From assembly GCA_900770225.1 (NCBI GenBank), contig CAAGJU010000261.1:1-10677 (forward strand): DNA of 10,677 nucleotides, written 5' to 3'. The notes below the pieces were generated by a model. It did not search any database. It had not been told where the DNA came from and saw only the letters and a program-made list of their open reading frames with translations. The DNA is from Lachnospiraceae bacterium (GTDB lineage: Bacteria; Bacillota; Clostridia; Lachnospirales; Lachnospiraceae). Made by a program: the position numbers and the translations under genes. Positions 5,886-10,677 of this stretch are shown piece by piece (the stretch's first letter is position 1; every line of letters starts with the position of its first letter).

Positions 5886-6302
5886 ATGCCTACATTTAAC
5901 CAGTTAGTCAGAAAAGGCCGCCAGACTTCCGTGAAGAAATCGAATTCACCGGCGCTTCAGAGAAGCTATAACTCTCTGACGAAGAAGTCGATCAATCAGC
6001 CTTCACCCCAGAAGAGAGGCGTCTGCACCGCAGTAAAGACCGCTACCCCGAAAAAGCCGAACTCAGCGCTCCGTAAGATCGCCAGAGTACGTCTTTCCAA
6101 TGGTATCGAGGTAACGAGCTACATCCCCGGAGAGGGACACAACCTGCAGGAGCACAGCGTGGTTATGATCCGTGGAGGACGTGTTAAGGATCTTCCCGGT
6201 ACCCGTTATCATATCATCCGCGGAACGCTTGATACCGCAGGTGTTGCCAACCGTAAGAAAGCCCGTTCCAAATACGGTGCTAAGAGACCCAAGAAGAGCT
6301 GA
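5886..6302 (+). CDS. rpsL: 30S ribosomal protein S12
   Basis: S12 sits at the decoding centre of the 30S subunit and controls tRNA selection accuracy. The 138-residue product has the standard signatures KRGVCT, TPKKPNSALRK, GEGHNLQEHSV and RGGRVKDLPG. It contains the insertion of about 13 residues near the N-terminus found in Firmicutes relative to E. coli. The positions linked to streptomycin resistance, Lys56 (E. coli K43) and Lys101 (E. coli K88), are both wild-type lysine, so no resistance allele is visible. The Asp following Lys101 is the residue methylthiolated by RimO in other bacteria. AAGGAGGAA (5868-5876) is the ribosome binding site, at slightly long spacing. It is the first gene of the str operon, under the promoter at 5753. 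Confidence 0.98.
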   Translation: MPTFNQLVRKGRQTSVKKSNSPALQRSYNSLTKKSINQPSPQKRGVCTAVKTATPKKPNSALRKIARVRLSNGIEVTSYIPGEGHNLQEHSVVMIRGGRVKDLPGTRYHIIRGTLDTAGVANRKKARSKYGAKRPKKS

Positions 6303-6353
6303 TATCTTCCGGGTTTCCTGATACAGAAATTTCTCACTAAAGTTTTATGGGAC

Positions 6354-6412
6354 GTGTACGGTATTCGAAAGCCTCTGCGGCTGCAGGCGATAGATTTTAC
6401 CGGCATATACAC
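6354..6412 (+). promoter_or_regulatory. Structured rpsL-rpsG spacer, candidate S7 translational operator
   Basis: GTGTACGGTA (6354-6363) pairs with TACCG (6398-6402) and TACAC (6408-6412), 10 bp with a five-base bulge on the 3' side. Inside is a second stem: GC (6371-6372) with GC (6387-6388) and CTGC (6375-6378) with GCAG (6383-6386) around loop GGCT. In E. coli, S7 represses its own operon by binding the rpsL-rpsG spacer; that this is an equivalent site is inferred from position and structure only. A short TTTT follows (6413-6416), so weak termination is an alternative. Confidence 0.4.
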
Positions 6413-6475
6413 TTTTGCACCATACCAATTGTGAGTACCTGAGATCTAATCTTAATGATTAAGGAGGGAAGTAAC

Positions 6476-6946
6476 GTGTCGCGTAAAGGACATATTCAGA
6501 AAAGGGATGTGCTGGCAGATCCCGTTTACAACGATAAGGTTGTAACAAAGCTGATCAACTCCATCATGCTGGACGGAAAAAGAGGTACCGCTCAGAAGAT
6601 CGTTTATTCAGCATTTGCACAGGTAGAAGAGAAAGCCGGAAAACCGGCGCTGGAATGCTTCCAGGAGGCAATGAACAATATCATGCCGCAGCTGGAGGTA
6701 AAGGCACGCCGTGTCGGCGGTGCTACATATCAGGTTCCGGTAGAGGTTAACCCTGCAAGACGTCAGGCACTTGGCCTCCGCTGGCTCACGATGTTCTCAC
6801 GCAAGAGAAGTGAGAAGACCATGGCAGACAGACTGGCAAACGAGATCCTCGATGCCATGAACAATACAGGATCTTCTGTAAAACGTAAGGAAGATATGCA
6901 CAAGATGGCCGAAGCAAACAAGGCCTTCGCTCATTACAGATTCTAA
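6476..6946 (+). CDS. rpsG: 30S ribosomal protein S7
   Basis: S7 binds the 3' major domain of 16S rRNA, starts assembly of the 30S head and contacts the E-site tRNA. The product is 156 residues, the normal bacterial length, with the family segments SRKGHIQKRDVLADPVYND, INSIMLDGKRG, RRVGGATYQVPVEV and ALGLRWL. The start is taken as GTG 6476, seven bases after AAGGAGGG (6461-6468). An in-frame ATG at 6455 would add seven residues, but it lies upstream of that Shine-Dalgarno site, whose bases it would translate. The spacer to rpsL is unusually long for adjacent ribosomal genes (173 bases) and structured. The stop codon TAA is embedded in the fusA ribosome binding site, so S7 and EF-G are probably translationally linked. 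Confidence 0.98.
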   Translation: MSRKGHIQKRDVLADPVYNDKVVTKLINSIMLDGKRGTAQKIVYSAFAQVEEKAGKPALECFQEAMNNIMPQLEVKARRVGGATYQVPVEVNPARRQALGLRWLTMFSRKRSEKTMADRLANEILDAMNNTGSSVKRKEDMHKMAEANKAFAHYRF

Positions 6947-6959
6947 GGAGGGAACCTCT

Positions 6960-9086
6960 GTGGCAAACGAAAGAGAATATCCGCTTGAGAGAACCAGAAA
7001 CATTGGTATCATGGCGCATATTGATGCAGGTAAGACCACTCTGACGGAAAGAATTCTGTATTACACCGGTGTCAACTACAAGATCGGCGAGACATATGAA
7101 GGTACGGCGACCATGGACTGGATGGAGCAGGAGCAGGAACGTGGTATCACGATCACTTCCGCTGCAACCACCTGCCACTGGACGCATCAGGATCATATGA
7201 AACCGAAGGCCGGCGCTCTGGAGCATCGTATCAACATCATCGATACCCCCGGACATGTAGACTTTACCGTAGAGGTAGAGCGTTCACTCCGTGTTCTTGA
7301 CGGCGCTGTCGGCGTATTCGATGCAAAGGGCGGCGTTGAGCCCCAGTCCGAGAATGTATGGCGTCAGGCTGATACCTACAATGTTCCGCGTATGGCATTC
7401 GTCAACAAGATGGATATCCTGGGCGCGAACTTTGATAATACCGTTTCCGAAATCGTGACAAAGCTTGGCAAAAATCCGGTCGTGATCGAGCGTCCGATCG
7501 GAAAAGAGGACTGGTTCAAGGGCGTTGTCGACCTGTTTGAGATGCAGGCATATATTTTTAACGACAAGACCGGCGAGGACGTAACCATCACCGATATTCC
7601 GGATGACATGAAGGAAGAGTGCGAGAAGGCACGTACCGACATGATCGAAAAAATCTGTGAGTTCGATGATGACATGATGATGGCGTACCTTGACGGTGAG
7701 GAGCCGTCCGAGGATGACCTCAAGAGAGTTCTCCGCAAGGCAACCATTGAGAACAAGGCAGTTCCGGTTCTGTGCGGTTCCGCACATCAGAACAAGGGTA
7801 TCCAGAAGCTGCTGGATGCTGTTATCGACTTCATGCCGGCTCCGACCGATGTACCGGATATCAAGGGTACTGACCTCGACGGCAACGAAGTAGAGCGTAA
7901 GTCCTCTGATGACGAGCCTTTCGCAGCACTGGTATTCAAGATCGTTTCCGATCCGTTCGTTGGACGTCTTGCTTACTTCAGAGTATATTCCGGTACACTG
8001 AACGCAGGTTCTTATGTACTGAACTCTGTAAAGAATAAGAAAGAGCGTGTCGGCCGTATTTTGCAGATGCATGCCAACAAGAGAAAAGAGATCGAGAAGG
8101 TTTACTCCGGCGATATCGCCGCAGCGATCGGCTTCAAGGTTTCTTCTACCGGTGATACGATCTGCGACGAGCAGCATCCGGTTATCCTCGAGTCCATGGA
8201 CTTCCCGGATCCTGTTATCGAGCTCGCTATCGAGCCGAAGACAAAAGCCGGCCAGGGCAAGCTGACCGACGCTCTCGCAAAGCTGGCTGAGGAGGATCCG
8301 ACCTTCCGTGCTCATACGAACCCGGAGACCGGTCAGACCATTATCGCCGGCATGGGCGAGCTGCATCTGGAGATCATCGTTGACCGTCTGCTTCGTGAGT
8401 TCAATGTAGAAGCAAACGTAGGTGCTCCGCAGGTTGCTTACCGTGAGACCATTACCAAGGCTTCCGATATCGACAGCAAGTATGTACGTCAGTCCGGTGG
8501 TCGTGGACAGTACGGTCATGCAAAGGTTAAGTTCTCACCGATGGATCCGAATGGCGAGACGACATACGAGTTTGTAAACTCCGTAACGGGTGGTGCTATC
8601 CCGAAGGAATATATCCCTTCTGTAGATCAGGGTATCCAGAACGCCATGAAGGCAGGTATCCTCGGCGGCTATCCGGTTATCGGTGTCCGCGCAGAGTGCT
8701 GGGATGGTTCCTATCATGAAGTCGATTCGTCCGAGATGGCATTCGAGATCGCCGGTTCCATGGCCTTCAAGCAGGCAATGGAGAAGGGCGACGCCGTTCT
8801 GCTCGAGCCGATCATGAAGGTTGAGATCTCCACACCGGAGGATTACATGGGCGATGTCATCGGCGATATCAACTCCCGCCGCGGCCGTGTCGAAGGCATG
8901 GAGGATATCGGCGGAGGCAAGATGGTCAAGGGCTTCGTTCCGCTGGCAGAGATGTTCGGTTACTCCACAGACCTTCGTTCCAAGACGCAGGGACGTGGTA
9001 ACTACTCTATGTTCTTTGATCACTATGAGAAGGTTCCGAAGAACGTTCAGGAGAAGGTTCTCGGCGACAAGAAGTCCGAGAAGTAA
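6960..9086 (+). CDS. fusA: Elongation factor G
   Basis: EF-G is the GTPase that moves tRNA and mRNA through the ribosome after peptide bond formation and helps ribosome recycling. The 708-residue product shows all GTPase motifs: AHIDAGKT (19-26), RGITI with Thr64, DTPGH (95-99) with catalytic His99, NKMD (149-152) and CGSA (272-275). Domains II-V follow at normal length, including the domain IV segment GGRGQYGH. Compared with E. coli it has about ten extra residues between the second and third GTPase motifs. It starts at GTG 6960, seven bases after AAGGAGGG (6945-6952), which overlaps the rpsG stop. Codon use is strongly biased, as for highly expressed genes. It is the canonical str-operon copy rather than a TetM-like protection protein, as its neighbours show. 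Confidence 0.98.
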   Translation: MANEREYPLERTRNIGIMAHIDAGKTTLTERILYYTGVNYKIGETYEGTATMDWMEQEQERGITITSAATTCHWTHQDHMKPKAGALEHRINIIDTPGHVDFTVEVERSLRVLDGAVGVFDAKGGVEPQSENVWRQADTYNVPRMAFVNKMDILGANFDNTVSEIVTKLGKNPVVIERPIGKEDWFKGVVDLFEMQAYIFNDKTGEDVTITDIPDDMKEECEKARTDMIEKICEFDDDMMMAYLDGEEPSEDDLKRVLRKATIENKAVPVLCGSAHQNKGIQKLLDAVIDFMPAPTDVPDIKGTDLDGNEVERKSSDDEPFAALVFKIVSDPFVGRLAYFRVYSGTLNAGSYVLNSVKNKKERVGRILQMHANKRKEIEKVYSGDIAAAIGFKVSSTGDTICDEQHPVILESMDFPDPVIELAIEPKTKAGQGKLTDALAKLAEEDPTFRAHTNPETGQTIIAGMGELHLEIIVDRLLREFNVEANVGAPQVAYRETITKASDIDSKYVRQSGGRGQYGHAKVKFSPMDPNGETTYEFVNSVTGGAIPKEYIPSVDQGIQNAMKAGILGGYPVIGVRAECWDGSYHEVDSSEMAFEIAGSMAFKQAMEKGDAVLLEPIMKVEISTPEDYMGDVIGDINSRRGRVEGMEDIGGGKMVKGFVPLAEMFGYSTDLRSKTQGRGNYSMFFDHYEKVPKNVQEKVLGDKKSEK

Positions 9087-9114
9087 TCAATACCGATGAA
9101 GAGGGCTTTTCTGC

Positions 9115-9143
9115 TTGCAAACAGTGCGGAAATGAAATATAAT
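9115..9143 (+). promoter_or_regulatory. Internal promoter ahead of tuf
   Basis: TTGCAA (9115-9120, four of six matches to TTGACA) is followed after exactly 17 bases by a perfect TATAAT (9138-9143). Transcription would start near 9150, giving tuf a leader of about 109 bases. EF-Tu is needed in excess over EF-G, and a separate promoter would supply it. I see no terminator between fusA and tuf, so tuf can also be read from the operon promoter. Confidence 0.75.
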
Positions 9144-9214
9144 TTCGATTAGCAGTTTGTGAAGACAGAAAGTATATCATCTGGTCAGTAAGAATAAGAA
9201 AGAAACTGTAATAC

Positions 9215-9232
9215 GCGGCTCCGCGGAGCCGC
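9215..9232 (+). repeat. 18-bp perfect palindrome in the tuf leader
   Basis: GCGGCTCCGCGGAGCCGC is its own reverse complement. As RNA it forms a 7-bp GC stem with a CGCG loop, ending 9 bases before the Shine-Dalgarno site of tuf (AAGGAGGAA, 9242-9250). It is not followed by a T run. It could act as an mRNA-stabilising structure, a processing site or a dyad for a DNA-binding protein. Confidence 0.75.
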
Positions 9233-9258
9233 AATGATTTCAAGGAGGAAGTATTACA

Positions 9259-10452
9259 ATGGCAAAACAGAAATTTGACAGAACCAAACCGCACTGCAAC
9301 ATTGGTACCATTGGACATGTAGACCATGGCAAAACCACTCTTACCGCAGCTATCACCAAGGTACTGGCTACAAGAGAGCCGTCCGATGAGAACCAGATCG
9401 TAGACTTTGCCAATATCGATAAAGCACCTGAAGAGAGAGAGCGTGGTATCACGATCAATACCGCTCACGTTGAGTATGAGACCAAGGCTCGTCACTATGC
9501 ACACGTTGACTGCCCTGGACATGCTGACTATGTAAAGAACATGATCACCGGAGCTGCACAGATGGATGGCGCTATCCTTGTTGTAGCTGCTACCGATGGT
9601 GTTATGGCTCAGACCCGTGAGCACGTTCTCCTTGCACGTCAGGTCGGCGTTCCGGCTATGGTTGTGTTCCTGAACAAGTGCGATATGGTTGATGATGATG
9701 AGCTGATCGAGCTGGTTGAGATGGAAGTTACCGAGCTCCTTGACGAGTACGGATTCACTGATACCCCGATCGTTCGTGGTTCTGCTCTGAAGGCTCTTGA
9801 GGATCCGAATGGTCCTTGGGGCGACAAGATCATGGAGCTGCTCGACGTCGTTGATGAGCATATCCCGACTCCTGTTCGTGATAACGATAAGCCGTTCCTG
9901 ATGCCGGTTGAGGATGTATTCACCATCTCCGGTCGTGGAACCGTTGCTACCGGACGTGTAGAGCGTGGTACTCTGAAGCTGAACGAGCCGGTTGAGATCC
10001 TTGGTATCTCCGATGACGTTAAGACCTCCGTTGCTACAGGTCTTGAGATGTTCCACAAGCTGCTTGACTTCGCTGAGGCTGGTGATAACATCGGTATCCT
10101 TCTTCGTGGTATCAACAGAACTGATATCGAGAAGGGCCAGGTTGTTGCAAAACCCGGCACCGTTACCTGCCACACAAAGTTCACCGCTCAGGTTTACGTT
10201 CTGACCAAGGATGAGGGTGGTCGTCATACCCCTTTCTTCAATAACTATCGTCCGCAGTTCTATTTCAGAACTACTGATGTTACCGGCGTTATCTCTCTTC
10301 CGGAAGGCACTGAGATGTGCATGCCTGGTGATAACGTTGAGATGACCATCGAGCTGATCCACCCGATCGCTATGGAGCAGGGTCTTACCTTCGCTATCCG
10401 TGAGGGTGGCCACACCGTAGGATCAGGCCGTGTAGCTACAATCATCGAGTAA
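9259..10452 (+). CDS. tuf: Elongation factor Tu
   Basis: EF-Tu carries aminoacyl-tRNA to the ribosomal A site as a GTP complex. The 397-residue product is of normal length, with GHVDHGKT (19-26), RGITI, DCPGH (84-88) with catalytic His88, NKCD (139-142) and GSALKAL. The two beta-barrel domains include VEDVFTISGRGTVATGRVERG and FRTTDVTG, and the C-terminus is VATIIE. AAGGAGGAA (9242-9250) lies 8 bases before the ATG. Codon use is extremely biased (GTT, GCT and CGT preferred), marking top-level expression. It is the last gene of the str operon, has its own promoter, and ends before a strong terminator. I see no difference from the consensus that would indicate resistance to EF-Tu-directed antibiotics such as kirromycin. 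Confidence 0.98.
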   Translation: MAKQKFDRTKPHCNIGTIGHVDHGKTTLTAAITKVLATREPSDENQIVDFANIDKAPEERERGITINTAHVEYETKARHYAHVDCPGHADYVKNMITGAAQMDGAILVVAATDGVMAQTREHVLLARQVGVPAMVVFLNKCDMVDDDELIELVEMEVTELLDEYGFTDTPIVRGSALKALEDPNGPWGDKIMELLDVVDEHIPTPVRDNDKPFLMPVEDVFTISGRGTVATGRVERGTLKLNEPVEILGISDDVKTSVATGLEMFHKLLDFAEAGDNIGILLRGINRTDIEKGQVVAKPGTVTCHTKFTAQVYVLTKDEGGRHTPFFNNYRPQFYFRTTDVTGVISLPEGTEMCMPGDNVEMTIELIHPIAMEQGLTFAIREGGHTVGSGRVATIIE

Positions 10453-10478
10453 GATCCGCGTAAGCTACGAGAAGCACC

Positions 10479-10539
10479 GTAAAGTAAGCAAAGAGGCAGA
10501 CCCCGCATTTATGCGGGCGTCTGCCTTTGCTTACTTTAC
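10479..10539. terminator. Long bidirectional terminator after tuf
   Basis: The 5' arm GTAAAGTAAGCAAAG (10479-10493) + GCAGAC (10496-10501) + CCCGCAT (10502-10508) pairs with ATGCGGG (10511-10517) + GTCTGC (10519-10524) + CTTTGCTTACTTTAC (10525-10539). That gives 28 pairs, interrupted only by a two-base bulge (AG) and a one-base bulge (C). On the + strand the GC core is followed by TTTGCTTACTTT, and on the - strand by the equivalent TCTTTGCTTACTTT, so it can stop transcription from both sides. It closes the str operon. Confidence 0.85.
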
Positions 10540-10677
10540 AGGGCGCGGCGACAGCCGCGACCGAGCGTGCTCAGCACGCGAGGTGCTTGTAAGCGTAGGG
10601 TAAGCGTAGGCCAATCTGTGTCTAGATGACACCATTGCCTCCCGTGTAGCATCTACTTGTATCATCAATTCGTACAA
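10531..10677 (-). CDS. Possible 3' end of a convergent gene, cut by the window edge
   Basis: On the - strand one frame is open from the window edge down to a TAA at 10533-10531, giving 48 codons, while the other two - frames stop within about 60 bases. It begins LYELMIQVDATREAMVSS and I do not recognise it. The last codons run through the GC-rich hairpins and into the terminator, which would be normal for the tail of a gene ending against a bidirectional terminator. The fragment is short and unsupported by any motif. Confidence 0.22.
   Translation of the reverse strand: MYELMIQVDATREAMVSSRHRLAYAYPTLTSTSRAEHARSRLSPRPVK
10544..10579 (+). repeat. Two adjacent GC-rich hairpins downstream of the terminator
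   Basis: CGCGGC GACA GCCGCG (10544-10559) and GCGTGC TCA GCACGC (10565-10579) are two perfect 6-bp stems five bases apart. The second uses the same stem sequence as the hairpin at 143-157 with the arms exchanged. Neither has a T run. Confidence 0.65.
10589..10610 (+). repeat. 11-bp perfect tandem repeat
   Basis: GTAAGCGTAGG occurs twice without a spacer (10589-10599 and 10600-10610). It is too short to tell what it does; slippage or a paired binding site are both possible. The rest of the stretch to the window end shows no clear promoter. Confidence 0.6.

Noticed and set aside
5878..5907. Nine-codon upstream frame overlapping the rpsL start (ATG at 5878)
   Set aside because: Its ATG lies only three bases after the Shine-Dalgarno site, too close for good initiation; it is most likely incidental.
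7284..8519. 411-codon open frame on the - strand inside fusA
   Set aside because: It lies wholly antisense to a certain, highly biased EF-G gene; long antisense frames are expected from such codon use.
9093..9120. Possible terminator between fusA and tuf (GAAGAG with CTTTTC)
   Set aside because: The loop would be two bases with a wobble in the stem, and no T run follows.
9007..10413. 468-codon open frame on the - strand opposite tuf and the fusA end
   Set aside because: It is the mirror of the strongly biased tuf codons, crosses the tuf promoter and leader, has no family resemblance, and tuf itself is certain.
1..10677. CRISPR array, tRNA or rRNA gene, insertion sequence, or biosynthetic cluster
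   Set aside because: I looked for regularly spaced repeats, cloverleaf-type sequences, transposase motifs and modular enzymes and saw none.

Overview
The window reads as chromosomal DNA from a Gram-positive bacterium of the class Clostridia, most likely Lachnospiraceae. The str operon encodes a 138-residue S12 carrying the insertion typical of Firmicutes, and EF-G and EF-Tu are of Firmicutes type. All convincing genes are on the + strand, Shine-Dalgarno sites are strong (AAGGAGG), GTG starts are common, and the promoter ahead of rpsL matches the sigma-A consensus exactly. The family assignment is inference, since no search was run.

Left part (1-3250). A probable terminator tail and a GC-rich, hairpin-filled leader precede a LuxR-type transcriptional regulator (237-1022). 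A 297-base gap (1023-1319) has no gene but is dense in inverted repeats and in copies of ACTGTAT. Next come an MBL-fold hydrolase with an altered metal motif (1320-2087) and truA, the tRNA pseudouridine synthase (2161-2976). The 276-base gap after truA holds a possible small membrane or secreted peptide whose stop codon overlaps the start of the next gene.

Middle (3253-5745). A large secreted GH25 lysozyme consists of a signal peptide, a helical segment, a Ser/Thr/Asp/Gly-rich linker, the catalytic domain and two ricin-type beta-trefoil lectin domains. It ends 7 bases before the -35 box of the str promoter.

Right part (5753-10540). This is the str operon rpsL-rpsG-fusA-tuf: ribosomal proteins S12 and S7 and elongation factors EF-G and EF-Tu. 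It has a consensus promoter, a leader with mutually exclusive hairpins, a structured rpsL-rpsG spacer that is a candidate S7 operator, a second promoter ahead of tuf, and a long bidirectional terminator after tuf. The last 137 bases contain more hairpins, an 11-bp tandem repeat and possibly the 3' end of a convergent gene.

The genes are mostly housekeeping; I see no defence, mobile or biosynthetic system. The least explained signal is non-coding. At least five compact hairpins, all with a C-G-closed GNA triloop and all with the GNA loop on the + strand, sit in the two gaps flanking the LuxR gene. Structured leaders also occur inside the str operon.
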